From contig OX337237.1 of the NCBI GenBank assembly GCA_946965045.2, positions 1,426,001-1,490,000 of the forward strand: a stretch of 64,000 nt of DNA. The letters are read 5' to 3'. The notes below the pieces were generated by a model, which ran no database searches, was not told where the DNA came from, and worked only from the letters and a program-made list of their open reading frames with translations. Shown in pieces: positions 21,216 to 30,906 of the stretch (position 1 is the first letter of the stretch; every line of letters starts with the position of its first letter). The DNA is from Epithemia pelagica. Its lineage: Eukaryota; Bacillariophyta; Bacillariophyceae; Surirellales; Surirellaceae. A program made the translations under genes and the position numbers.

Positions 21216-21618
21216 GTTTTCTGTTTGATTGTTTTATGAAGGAGGCATAGAAAACACAACCATGAAACCCAAGAGATGGCATGCGATCGCTACCATGCCA
21301 TCTCTTCGGCGGGAGAGATTCAAAAACACAACAGAATACACAAACCCACGACCGATGTTTTCTGTTTGATTGTTTTATGAAGGAGGCATAAAAAACACCA
21401 GCATGAAACCCAAGAGATGCCATGCGATCGCTACCATGCCACCTCTTCGGCGGGAGAGATTCAAAAACACAACAGAATACACAGACCCACGACCGATGTT
21501 TTCTGTTTGATTGTTTTATGAAGGAGGCATAAAAAACACCAGCATGAAACCCAAGAGATGCCATGCGATCGCTACCATGCCACCTCTTCGGCGGGAGAGA
21601 TTCAAAAACACTACAGAA
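21199..21618. repeat. Tandem array, 141-base unit, three copies, each with a hairpin
   Basis: The units start about 21214, 21355 and 21496 (spacing exactly 141). Each contains a palindromic segment of about 36 bases (21271-21306, 21412-21447, 21553-21588). In the first copy the arms AAGAGATGGCATG and CATGCCATCTCTT pair perfectly over 13 bases; in the other two there are two mismatches. Because 141 is divisible by three, a repetitive minus-strand open frame results, which I do not regard as a gene. Confidence 0.9.
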
Positions 21619-21667
21619 CCAAATGAAGGGGACGCTGTTGGCATCATGCGTTGATTTATTTATGCCT

Positions 21668-21800
21668 ACGGTTACCGCTATCCGCTATTTTTCCTGCTAT
21701 TGGGGGCCCCAAATAGCGGCAAAAATAGCGGATAGGGGAGCTGTTTAGCGGTTAGAGGACGTGGTGGAGTTCAATAGCGGTATTTGGACCATTAGCGGCC
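21668..21800. repeat. Subterminal cluster of TAGCGG motifs
   Basis: Inside the right end of the Harbinger element the hexamer TAGCGG (or its complement CCGCTA) occurs many times in both orientations. A smaller cluster sits inside the left end near 18690-18750. These are candidate binding sites for the transposase or the Myb-like protein. Confidence 0.65.
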
Positions 21801-21801
21801 C

Positions 21802-21816
21802 CGGGTGGAGATAGCC
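21802..21816 (-). repeat. Right terminal inverted repeat of the Harbinger element
   Basis: 15 bases, perfect complement of the left end; TTA follows at 21817-21819. Confidence 0.93.
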
Positions 21817-21967
21817 TTACGCAGGTAGGTACAACTAAAGTAGGTTATCAAGGCGCCATTGCTAATTTACATTCTGATCAGACAACAAAAGGTATGGGGC
21901 ATTCCATCTGGGGACTGATGTATTCCTAGGTATTGGAGCATTTTCCCGAAACCTCTGGGTATTCGAT

Positions 21968-22834
21968 TCATTGGGGCTCACTCGTCTCGCTCCCTTCTTG
22001 CGACAGTGCCTCGTGTACGTCAACTTCAGTTTTTTCATTCTCCCCCGTTGTGCTCTTTCTAGTTCCTTCGGTCGTTGAAGGAGCAAGACTGCTCTTGGTA
22101 CTTCTCCTACTGCTCCTCGTTGTGGTGAGAGTGGACAAGGTACTATTGTTCAAGTCTCGTCGTCGTCCAGGTACAGGTACCTCCACTGGTGCTGTCGATT
22201 CTCCTTGCTGCTGTAGTTTTCGAACGGCTCGATATTCTCTATGTTTTCCCGCAGCCATGGTTCCCAAGGCTCCGGCAAAGCCTCCGACCACACCCCCCAA
22301 GGGACCCAAGACCACAAATCCCGCCACTCCCCCCACGACACCAAAGACCACGGTTCGACGCTTTCGACGGACCCGGAGGTTTACCAAGTGAGGATGATAG
22401 GAATGAATGCTGCAGGAATCCAAATAGGGATGATAGGTGGCTGCCGCTGTGGAACTGGTGCTTGTGGTTTGCTGCGAGGTGGAGGAGGCTGTGGACTTGA
22501 ACGTGGACCGAAATCGACGAAGCCTTCGGCTCTTGGGAGGTTGATCTTCTTGAGAAGCACTGGTGGTGGTCGACAACGGTGAGGATACTGTCGTGGAAGA
22601 AGAAAAGGAGACAACGGTCCTGCGGTTGTGGTGGCTTGCATCATCTTTCGTGGTAATGCAAGGGACGTTCTCTGTTCCCACGATCGAGTTACCACAAGTG
22701 CTGGAAGCATCTACTACTACTTGCTCTTCCTCTTCTTCTTCTTCGGGAGGATTCATTTCCAATCGTTCTGTTGCTTCGCTCATCCTTAGTTCTTCAGGCA
22801 AATGAGTGTGGTCGTCCGTCGCCAGAGGAGCCAT
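21968..22834 (-). CDS. Hypothetical protein with glycine-zipper membrane segment
   Basis: 288 residues. The N-terminal half is Ser/Thr-rich with an acidic Glu run. Near residues 165-195 lies a hydrophobic Gly-rich segment (VVFGVVGGVAGFVVLGPLGG, continuing GVVGGFAGALG) of the glycine-zipper type, which can form a membrane hairpin or oligomerise. A basic cluster (RVRRKRR) precedes it, which would orient the segment with the N-terminus in the cytosol. The tail is Thr/Ser-rich and charged. No catalytic domain is recognised. It could be a small organelle-membrane protein, but no role can be given. Confidence 0.6.
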   Translation of the reverse strand: MAPLATDDHTHLPEELRMSEATERLEMNPPEEEEEEEQVVVDASSTCGNSIVGTENVPCITTKDDASHHNRRTVVSFSSSTTVSSPLSTTTSASQEDQPPKSRRLRRFRSTFKSTASSTSQQTTSTSSTAAATYHPYLDSCSIHSYHPHLVNLRVRRKRRTVVFGVVGGVAGFVVLGPLGGVVGGFAGALGTMAAGKHREYRAVRKLQQQGESTAPVEVPVPGRRRDLNNSTLSTLTTTRSSRRSTKSSLAPSTTEGTRKSTTGENEKTEVDVHEALSQEGSETSEPQ

Positions 22835-23691
22835 GGTTTCTGTGCAGGGTGTTGCTTGGTTTGTTCCGTGCTACAAACCCTTGTTGATGCAATTTTGTGA
22901 GCAGTTCCGGTTGTTTTGGCTCGTGGTCGGTGTCACTTGTTGTCCATCATCCAAACCCTGAGTCGTTCGTTTCTTGTGTGTTCCTTAGTGTGAATCTAAT
23001 AAAAATGGTGTGGAACGCTAGAGATCAAGCGTGGCAAGAGTGGACCATTCCAGTTGGCACAGCAGTTCCTGTCCTGATGGCGAGTCCCACTTCAAGGTTC
23101 AACCTGAGCGTGCGCAAAAGGTTGAAGAACGGGATGCACGCGCGCGCACGGCTCTTCCAGATTCCGTCCGTGACACAAACGAGTCACGGATCACATCCTT
23201 CCAGATTTTCGGTTTCTTGTCCATCAAGAATCAAGACCATCAAGGACGACGACGATGGTGGATTTGTGGTTCTCCCTGCTGCCGGGGAATGCCCGTCGCT
23301 CCGTGGAAAGCTGTTCCTGAAAAAATCATGTTGTGGCAGGCATGTGTGCTTTGAGATAGTACTTTCACGACACAAATGACATCCTTCCAAACGACCAGAG
23401 TGTTATCAATGGCGCGCTCAAGTCCTCGAACTGGACAACGACCATGGAGGTGCATCTGGGAGAGAGGCCTTTCTCCTCCTCCTCTTGTTGGCAGAAATCA
23501 ATCCCATAGCGGGTTTTGTTTTGAGAAACGAAACTCCTCCACCCAAACCCATCCCATAATGTGTTGTGTTTGGCTTGCCACGGCTTGGACCCAACATCTC
23601 TTTTTGCACTCATAAAAAACTTTGGACGTCAACGACTATTGGATCATTGCTTCTCACACATTTCCCCTTTGGCAAAAAGTACATTCCAACA
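22835..23691. other. Divergent intergenic region, no gene seen
   Basis: This is the upstream region of two divergent genes. A plus-strand frame at 22897-23379 is open but carries no domain, and minus-strand frames overlap it. Confidence 0.3.
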
Positions 23692-26600
23692 ATGTCATTG
23701 CATCCGCAGCCCCTGGCACTGCCCGTGGCCACTAGTAGCCTCACCGAGGCTGAACACACTTCTCATTTGGACGTGACCAAACTCTTGGGAGATTTCTCCT
23801 TGGATTCCCAAACACGCAAAACGTTGCTGTCGATTCGTCGTCCTCCCGCCCTGCGTCGGGCCAGTCATGGTGGTGGTGGTGCTTGCTGCTGGGACGACTA
23901 CCAGGCGTGCCACCCTCATCCGTCTCTGGACGGCCGTTTCGATACAGGTGATTACGACTATCATGACACGAATCGAAAGGATGAGGCAACAAATCACGTG
24001 GAATTGGTGGCGGTCCAGGGATGTGTCCTTCCCCTCACCAATGTGACTGGCACTCGAATGGCCGATTGGAACCAGACACTGTCAGTAATGAACCAGTTTT
24101 TGAAGGACAGTCCCTCCACCAACGACGGCAAACGATCCTCCTCTCCAAGACTGCGTTCCTCGGACCAACCAATGACTGGGACATGTCCTCAAAGTCTGGA
24201 CCGGAAGAATGTGCTACAGCGAGCTCCCTCCACCACCGATTCTCGTATGGTTGCTCCTGAGAAGGAAGAAGAAGAAGAAGCGTATCATATCAGTCCACGT
24301 ACCGTCGTGGAGGGACCCACCGGTACATGGAATGTGCCCCGTATCGAGAGTGCCGAGAAGCGGTTCCACGACGACGACTACTACCAGAGCTTGGGACAGC
24401 CAGAAAGGAGCGGCCAACAACAACAAGACAGTGAGCTGGTACAATCCACAGATTTCCTCTGGACTCCACAAATGTTGCAGCAAGTGTATCAAATGGGTTC
24501 CCAGGTACCACCTCCACTTGGCGCTACACCGGATGATCGTGATAGTTTTCATATTACGGCAACCAAGGTCTCCCAGTCGCCGCACACGACAGCTTTGCGA
24601 TTCGAGCAGTGTGGCACCGGACAAAATGGACCTGCAACCAATCTTGCTCACCATGACAAGGGTGATACACAGTTTGTCCCCCCTCTCCCCGTCTTTCAAG
24701 AACTTGATGGCAGTGTCCAGAATGAGGTACATACGCCTCGTGTTACGAGCAACGGAGTATTCCAATCGCTCCACCAAGTACAGGAACAGGACAACGACCA
24801 TGAAGAGTCCACAGAGTTCCTATTGACTCCGCAGTTGTTGCAAGTGTTTGAAAAGGGTTCCAAGGTACCGCCGCCACCCGGTTTCGCAGAGCGAGATCGA
24901 AATATTTTTAACATTCCGGTAACCCAGCACCCCGAGTCATTGGAAACGACACATTTGCCAACCGAGCTGTGTCGAACCGAGCAAATGGGACAGGAACACG
25001 ATCTTGCTCACCATGAAAAGGCTGAAAAACAGGTGGTCCCTCCTTTATCCTTCTTCACAGAGCTTGATGACACTGTCCTGAATGAGGTACATACGCCCTG
25101 CGTTACGAGACACGGCGCATTCGAATGGGTCGAATTGCAGGAACAGGACACTAAGCTTGCACGGTCAACAGATTCCCTATCGACTTCACGATTTCTGCCG
25201 TTGTTTGAAAAGGGTTCCAATGTACCACCTCCACCAGGTTTCACGGAGAAAGACCGGCATAACAAGCACCCTGAGTCATTGGAAAAGATAACTTCACCGA
25301 AAGAGGACACCGAGCTTGCAGGGTCAACAGATACTCGATTGACTTCACGGTTTCTCCCATTGTTTGAAAAGGGTTCCAGTGTACCACCTCCTCCAGGTTT
25401 CACAGAGCAAGACCGGCATAGTTTTGACATTCCGGTAAACCAGCACCCCAAGGAGTTTGGAACCGCACCCAGTGGACAGGGAGACGATATTGCGCACCAT
25501 GACAAGGCTGCAGAAGAGTTCGTCCGCCCTGTAATCCTCTTGCCAGAACTGGATAGTTGTATCGAGAATGAGGTACATACACCTTGTGTTTTCAGATCGG
25601 TCGAGCTGGGGGAAGAGGACACCGAGCTAGCAGGGCCAACAGATTGCCTACTTTCTTCACGCTTTCTGCCGTTGTTTGAAAAGGATTCCAATGTACCACC
25701 TCCACCAGGTTTCACGGAGAAAGACCGGCTCAACAAGCACCCCGAGTCATTGGAAAAGATAACTTCACCGAAAGAGGACACCGAGCTTGCAGGGTCAACA
25801 GATACTCGATTGACTTCACGGTTTCTCCCATTGTTTGAAAAGGGTTCCAGTGTACCACCTCCTCCAGGTTTCACAGAGCAAGACCGGCATAGTTTTGACA
25901 TTCCGGTAAACCAGCACCCCAAGGAGGAATTTGAAACCGCACCAAGTGGACAGGGAGACGATATTGCGCACCATGACAAGGCTGCAGAAGAGTTCGTCCG
26001 CCCTGTAATCCTCTTGCCAGAACTGGATAGTTGTATCGAGAATGAGGTACATACACCTTGTGTTTTCAGATCGGTCGAGCTGGGGGAAGAGGACACCGAG
26101 CTAGCAGGGCCAACAGATTGCCTACTTTCTTCACGCTTTCTGCCGTTGTTTGAAAAGGATTCCAATGTACCACCTCCACCAGGTTTCACGGAGAAAGATC
26201 GGCATAACAAGCACCCCGAGTCATTGGAAAAGATAACTTCACCGAAAGAGGACACCGAGCTTGCATGGTCAACAGATTGCCTACTTTCTGCACGGTTTCT
26301 GCCATTGTTTGAAAAGGGTTCCAATGTACCACCTCCACCAGGTTTCACAGAGCAAGATCGGCATAATTTTGACTTTCCGGTAAACAAGCACCCTGAGTCA
26401 TTGGAAAGGATAACTTCACCAACGGAGGAATTTGGAACCGCACCAAGTGGACAGGGAGACGATATTGCGCACCATGACAAGGCTGCAGAAGAGTTCGTCC
26501 GCCCTGTAATCCGCTTCCCAGAACTGGATAGTTGCATCGAGGATGAGGTACAAACGCCTCGTGTTACAAGAAACTGTTTATCAACATCAACCTTTGATGA

Positions 26601-27078
26601 CTTCCGCAGTGCTGACGACCTTGCCTCCAGTTCCCTATATCTTGAGTCCCAATCATTAGAGTCTTCCGCACCAATCCCTTTGGAAATATCGGTTCAACTG
26701 CAAGAGGAGGGTCAGTTTGACCCGATCGAAGACACCTTTATGTCATCTCTTTGCTGCAAGGAGATGAGTTGGAATCCGTCTGATGATGATTGGTGGGAAG
26801 GTGAAGAGTGTTGCACGCTTTTCGGCAGACCCTACTCTACCACGTCGGCTCAAGTGTCTAATGAACAAATTCGGTGTATGGGAGATATGTCATGTCCAAT
26901 CGAGGACCCATGTTGGCTCTGTCGCGTAATGATGCAAGAGAGCATTTCCAGACGCTTGGATAGCGAAAGTGTTGACGAGTTGTACAACACTTGTTATCAA
27001 GAAGCGCGTGAACCTGAAGAATCCAGGTTTATCTCTGAAGCAAGCGTTGGTGATGACCATGACGATTGGATGTTGTAA
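23692..27078 (+). CDS. Large repetitive protein with seven PPPPGF motifs (candidate GYF-domain ligand)
   Basis: 1,128 residues from the ATG at 23692; the frame is open from 23566. No enzyme domain is seen. A segment of about 80 residues recurs, each with LFEKGSxVPPPPGFTExDRH. Seven copies carry PPPPGF exactly and one early copy has the decayed PPPLGA. PPG followed by a hydrophobic residue is the known consensus bound by GYF domains such as those of SMY2/GIGYF proteins, so this may be a multivalent scaffold in mRNA repression or another GYF-dependent process. Between motifs are acidic, Ser/Thr-rich, probably disordered stretches with repeated HHDKA and EVHTP blocks. The C-terminus is different and Cys/Trp-rich (SCPIEDPCWLCRVM) and ends DDWML. 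The function is inference; the motif count is read directly. Confidence 0.75.
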   Translation: MSLHPQPLALPVATSSLTEAEHTSHLDVTKLLGDFSLDSQTRKTLLSIRRPPALRRASHGGGGACCWDDYQACHPHPSLDGRFDTGDYDYHDTNRKDEATNHVELVAVQGCVLPLTNVTGTRMADWNQTLSVMNQFLKDSPSTNDGKRSSSPRLRSSDQPMTGTCPQSLDRKNVLQRAPSTTDSRMVAPEKEEEEEAYHISPRTVVEGPTGTWNVPRIESAEKRFHDDDYYQSLGQPERSGQQQQDSELVQSTDFLWTPQMLQQVYQMGSQVPPPLGATPDDRDSFHITATKVSQSPHTTALRFEQCGTGQNGPATNLAHHDKGDTQFVPPLPVFQELDGSVQNEVHTPRVTSNGVFQSLHQVQEQDNDHEESTEFLLTPQLLQVFEKGSKVPPPPGFAERDRNIFNIPVTQHPESLETTHLPTELCRTEQMGQEHDLAHHEKAEKQVVPPLSFFTELDDTVLNEVHTPCVTRHGAFEWVELQEQDTKLARSTDSLSTSRFLPLFEKGSNVPPPPGFTEKDRHNKHPESLEKITSPKEDTELAGSTDTRLTSRFLPLFEKGSSVPPPPGFTEQDRHSFDIPVNQHPKEFGTAPSGQGDDIAHHDKAAEEFVRPVILLPELDSCIENEVHTPCVFRSVELGEEDTELAGPTDCLLSSRFLPLFEKDSNVPPPPGFTEKDRLNKHPESLEKITSPKEDTELAGSTDTRLTSRFLPLFEKGSSVPPPPGFTEQDRHSFDIPVNQHPKEEFETAPSGQGDDIAHHDKAAEEFVRPVILLPELDSCIENEVHTPCVFRSVELGEEDTELAGPTDCLLSSRFLPLFEKDSNVPPPPGFTEKDRHNKHPESLEKITSPKEDTELAWSTDCLLSARFLPLFEKGSNVPPPPGFTEQDRHNFDFPVNKHPESLERITSPTEEFGTAPSGQGDDIAHHDKAAEEFVRPVIRFPELDSCIEDEVQTPRVTRNCLSTSTFDDFRSADDLASSSLYLESQSLESSAPIPLEISVQLQEEGQFDPIEDTFMSSLCCKEMSWNPSDDDWWEGEECCTLFGRPYSTTSAQVSNEQIRCMGDMSCPIEDPCWLCRVMMQESISRRLDSESVDELYNTCYQEAREPEESRFISEASVGDDHDDWML
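25303..26247 (+). repeat. In-frame duplication, unit about 471 bases, inside the PPPPGF gene
   Basis: The stretch from 25303 is repeated from 25774 with few changes, including one extra codon, and a third partial copy starts at 26248. Each unit codes for 157-158 residues and two PPPPGF motifs. The spacing is a multiple of three, so the reading frame is kept. Confidence 0.88.
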
Positions 27079-28319
27079 AATTCATCTTTGACCAGATGTA
27101 AAACCATGGGGTAATTAATAGACGCGACGAGCTGTGAAATCACACCTAGAAGAGCATGGTATAGAGCATCAAGAGCAACATAAACTAAAAATAGTCTTAG
27201 ATTGCATCAACCTGAATTACCAAGGGGTGCTAGACCGTCGGTCGGCCAAATGGTCGACCGTTCCTGAATGACAGCAGACGCTAGGTAGGGGCCAAATGAG
27301 GGGGGCTCTCGTTGTCGCGAGCAGTTTTGGGTAGAATTCAGATGTACAATGTAACTGGAGCTGTCGTCGTATTCAATGACGAGGCGGTTGGCAACTCATG
27401 CGTTATGGATGGACTTATTTCGAATCGAGCTTGCATCATCATGTTGTTAGAAGCTACAATGAGTGGTTGCCAGGTGTGTTGTTGGGTTTTCAGCATTCCC
27501 AATGCCATTGAACAACTCAATACATGGAAGTTTTGGATCGTGATGAGTCGTCAGAACCAACGATGAGGAGCCCAATCCGACGATGTCCGCTAGTCGGATT
27601 TTCAGCATTCCCAATGCCCTTGAACAACTCAATACATGGAAGTTTTGGATCGTGATGAGTCGTCAGAACCAACGATGAGGAGCCCAATCCGACGATGTCC
27701 GCTAGTCGGACTCGCGTCAAAAGGACCCGGCACGGGCGAGTATGGGTGGAGGTGCGCCTCGTATCGTTGATCCAGCTTTTCCAACAGTCCCCTTGTCTTG
27801 AGCCTGTAACTTGCCTACTGGAACCTCTCCAGTGTTCCTGATCAAGCCATTTTCTATGGACGGATGCACTTGCATGGTCGTAAACATACGTGACTAATTG
27901 CTGCTGCACTTCTTGGTTGTCCGAGTTTCGATATTTGGACTGGATTGAGACATCTACCTGCCTTCGTCCAATCCACCGCCTTTCTGGTCTGTGTCGCCAT
28001 GACTATTGGTTGCCATGGGGACAAGGATGATTTTGCGGACAGCGTCGTACCCCACGGCAATACTGGTAAAATTGACCCATGACGTGTTGTGCAACTCGCA
28101 TGAAGTATGGCAATTTACGCCCATCGCTCTTTTCATGGTTATCCGACAAAGGCACACACCAAATCAAATGAGAAAGGACGCATCCACATTATGTTCTTGA
28201 TGGTCGATGACTTCGACATTGCGGAGGAACCTCCCTCACTCGAGAAGCAAGTTATCCAAAATGTTCAGTCGCTGGATGATGCAGGATCCAAGCTTCTTTA
28301 CTCCATTCTCTATTGGTCT
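27079..28319. other. Intergenic, no convincing gene
   Basis: This holds the 112-base tandem duplication at 27487-27710 and short overlapping frames on both strands with no recognised feature. Confidence 0.35.
27487..27710. repeat. Tandem duplication, 112-base unit, two copies
   Basis: Copies at 27487-27598 and 27599-27710 are almost identical (one difference seen, CCATTG against CCCTTG). The unit is not in a recognised gene. Confidence 0.88.
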
Positions 28320-28973
28320 CTATACGGCATAGTACAACTCTACCAACCGAGCAATTTGGAATCGCACAGTATGGACATCGGTGCGATTGCACACTGCTCC
28401 GTTGGTGAAGTTGTAATATGTGTACAACGGTGTGGGACGTTGTATGTGCCACCTGATCATCCTGGTCTTGCACAGCTGGAATGCGCACGATAATCCCAAG
28501 TGTCGAATGTTCCTCCAAGAGACTTCTTGTCGTCCTTGTTGATCTTTGAATGTGGGTGGCAGTTGTAGCTCCAGTGTGTTGGCGTGTGAGTCCGGTGGTG
28601 CCTTCCACAAACGGCATGTGAAACAAATAGTCAGAAAACACGTTTGAGCAAAGTACAGGAACCGATGAATCTCATTCCACACAGGGCAATCATCAATGTG
28701 TACTGTCGGCGAAATTTGGTATCGCTTGAGGTGGTTGTTTTGACAAAAGTTTCCTTGATGGTGATTAAAGATGGCGGTCCGATCGACCGTGCAGACAAAG
28801 CGCAACAAAGGATAAAAATTCTCAAGCATTTCGAAAGAAAGGGAAGAGAGCTCCAAATCATGGTCCAATGGAATCTTTTGCTCATCAAATCCAATCCAGA
28901 GAACTAGGTACGGGATCGAAACAGACCCCATCCGGAATACAGTCGACGTTTCTCTTATTGGGACCGAATGCAC
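28320..28973 (-). CDS. Hypothetical protein, 217 residues or fewer
   Basis: An open frame with fairly even amino acid use, rich in Cys, His, Phe and Tyr, and no recognised domain. An internal start at 28928 is an alternative. It sits downstream of the F-box gene on the same strand, and the sequence between them (28885-29220) is open in another frame. It could be the last exon of the F-box gene joined by introns I cannot place, or a separate or decayed gene. Confidence 0.3.
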   Translation of the reverse strand: MHSVPIRETSTVFRMGSVSIPYLVLWIGFDEQKIPLDHDLELSSLSFEMLENFYPLLRFVCTVDRTAIFNHHQGNFCQNNHLKRYQISPTVHIDDCPVWNEIHRFLYFAQTCFLTICFTCRLWKAPPDSHANTLELQLPPTFKDQQGRQEVSWRNIRHLGLSCAFQLCKTRMIRWHIQRPTPLYTYYNFTNGAVCNRTDVHTVRFQIARLVELYYAV

Positions 28974-29078
28974 TCACGGTGTAACCACAAACAATACTCG
29001 TCGTGCTTGTCTTTGTCATGCCTTCAAATCGTACTATGGTATTCCAACTCCAAGACGATGATCCAAACGGAAGGAACC

Positions 29079-30599
29079 TCATGTTGTAGATTTTCCCACC
29101 GTATGGGAAATGAGTATTTCGACAGTGGGTGGATGCCAATGTTGGGTGGTACGCAGCGATTGCCATCCTCCAGAATTGTGTTGCTGTTGTAACAAGCACG
29201 TCGGACTGGGATAAAAACAAACACTGGGAATCCGGGCCGTTTCTCGATATTGTTGCTGTTGGTGGTTGTCGTCATTGTTGTTGTTCTCGTCGTCGTTCGC
29301 AACACGAGTGGGAGATTGCAACAGAGGTGCCCAAAAGGCGTATTGTTGATACCGGATTCGTCGTCGTCTCGAGTGGGGATGGTGATTCTCCAGTGGGGCA
29401 CAACAAGCCACAGTGTCGGGAATGTCTTCCTCCTCCTCTTGTACCACGACAACTGTCCTAGTTTCACCGTCCTCGTCGTTGTACCTGGAATGGTTTGGGA
29501 CCTCGTCGGGTGCCAATTCCTTGCTCATGTACCAAATCATGGTTTGATGAGAAAATCGTCGCGCAATACAACACTGCAAAACCTTGTCATGGTGATTGTG
29601 CTGGTGTCGTAGTCGTGGTCGTCGTCGTCGAGGTTTGGTAAAGACAAAGCCATTGGCATGGCACGAGGTACAGTGATAAATGCCATTGTAATCTTCATCT
29701 CCTGCATACGAGACACAAATGGCATGGGGTAACAAAAGCGTCGGAATGGGAATGCGAGGAATGCCCCTGGATGACTCGTGGGACCACAGACCTTGTACTT
29801 GTTCCAAGGCACGCAACCATTGTAAGGGAGACAGGGGTGACGACAGGATGGCCCACGCTCGAGTACTGCTAGATATGGAGGGAGAGGATAACACTGGCGT
29901 TCCTCCTCCAAAGCGTTCGAGACAGTGTTGTCGTCGTCGTCGTCGGATGGACGCCACATGCTGATAGACCAATCGTCGCCAAGCTCGACATGTGGGGAGA
30001 ATACTCCTAGCCAATTCGTGTGCATTCAACCATTGAAAAATACCGAGCCATAAATGGTCTTCCAATTCATCTTTCCACTGGACCACAGGATTTGTCGGAG
30101 GAGTACATTTTGTTGTGACGACAAGTGTTCTACCTTGGTCCTCTTGAGTTGGTTCTGTGTGGTCGTGTTGTGCTTGTTGATTTTGTGGTGGTGGTGGTTG
30201 TTGTTGTTGTGGAGTCTTTGGCTTGATGCCATCCATGGCATGTTCCTGGCGTTGTTCGGTAACTAGTTGCCGAAAGGCGGCCACAAAGTCGTGAAAGGCG
30301 GGTGATGCAGACAAGGATGACGACGACAACGACAAGTGAGAGGACGAATCGAGAGCATCTCCCTCAGATGTACGTGACAGTTGTTCATGTAACTGCTGAG
30401 ACTGAATCCATTCGGAGATTTCCTTCAACACCGTGCCGGGGGTCTCATTGTCGTCGAATGACGGTCTTGTTTGGGATGCTTGTTTCTGTATGGTGTCGTT
30501 GTTGTTCACATGATGGTGGGGAACACTCTGAGGATCCCCCTCTTGTTGCCACACAGATGACAATTTATGAGAGGACTCCCATCGCTGGTTCTGGCTCAT
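29079..30599 (-). CDS. F-box-like protein
   Basis: 506 residues as a single frame. The N-terminal third is Gln/Ser/Pro-rich and probably disordered. Near residue 180 is an F-box-like helix set (LWLGIFQWLNAHELARSILP, then TCRAWRRLVYQHV), which would dock onto Skp1 in an SCF ubiquitin ligase. After it comes a region with VSYAGDEDYNGIYHCTSC and later RRFSHQTMIWYMSKE, which looks like a folded substrate-side domain interrupted by basic and Asn/Gln-rich inserts. No known substrate-binding repeat (LRR, WD40, kelch) is seen. The C-terminal end is uncertain because coding-like sequence continues in another frame below 29079. Confidence 0.6.
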   Translation of the reverse strand: MSQNQRWESSHKLSSVWQQEGDPQSVPHHHVNNNDTIQKQASQTRPSFDDNETPGTVLKEISEWIQSQQLHEQLSRTSEGDALDSSSHLSLSSSSLSASPAFHDFVAAFRQLVTEQRQEHAMDGIKPKTPQQQQPPPPQNQQAQHDHTEPTQEDQGRTLVVTTKCTPPTNPVVQWKDELEDHLWLGIFQWLNAHELARSILPTCRAWRRLVYQHVASIRRRRRQHCLERFGGGTPVLSSPSISSSTRAWAILSSPLSPLQWLRALEQVQGLWSHESSRGIPRIPIPTLLLPHAICVSYAGDEDYNGIYHCTSCHANGFVFTKPRRRRPRLRHQHNHHDKVLQCCIARRFSHQTMIWYMSKELAPDEVPNHSRYNDEDGETRTVVVVQEEEEDIPDTVACCAPLENHHPHSRRRRIRYQQYAFWAPLLQSPTRVANDDENNNNDDNHQQQQYRETARIPSVCFYPSPTCLLQQQHNSGGWQSLRTTQHWHPPTVEILISHTVGKSTT

Positions 30600-30906
30600 T
30601 GTCTATCGCAGTTTGTCTCTCTTCTTGCTTCTTCCACCTCTCTGATCCGGCGGCAACTCTTTTCTCTTCCTGCCATTGTGTGTCACGCCGTGACCTCCTC
30701 GGCATCAATGACCGCGACTGAAGTTATGTTGGTCGCGTAAAAGAAAAAAAGGGTCGGAAGCAAGTTTTCCCCAACAACAATAACGGAAACCCAAAAATCG
30801 ACCAACCGGTGCGAAAACTGGAAAGCACTAGGTAAACCTTACAGTGCACAACTCATTCAAGAGTGCTCTACGATCTGTATTTCAAATCTGTTCCATGGAC
30901 ATGTCG

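Larger units (their letters stand above)
18665..21816 (+). mobile_element. Complete PIF/Harbinger DNA transposon
   Basis: 3,152 bases with perfect 15-base terminal inverted repeats, GGCTATCTCCACCCG at 18665-18679 and its complement at 21802-21816, flanked by the superfamily's usual 3-base target duplication TTA (18662-18664 and 21817-21819). It carries the two expected genes, a DDE transposase and a Myb/SANT-like protein, convergent and only 8 bases apart. Both frames are intact, so the element may be autonomous. Confidence 0.95.

Noticed and set aside
21187-21564. A 125-residue minus-strand frame made of 47-residue repeats
   Set aside because: It arises because the 141-base tandem unit is divisible by three. 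It has no start context, overlaps the promoter of the Myb-like gene, and the hairpin explains the sequence better.
25008-26537. A 509-residue minus-strand frame opposite the PPPPGF gene
   Set aside because: It is the antisense of an in-frame DNA repeat whose unit is a multiple of three; the plus-strand frame is longer and has meaningful motifs.
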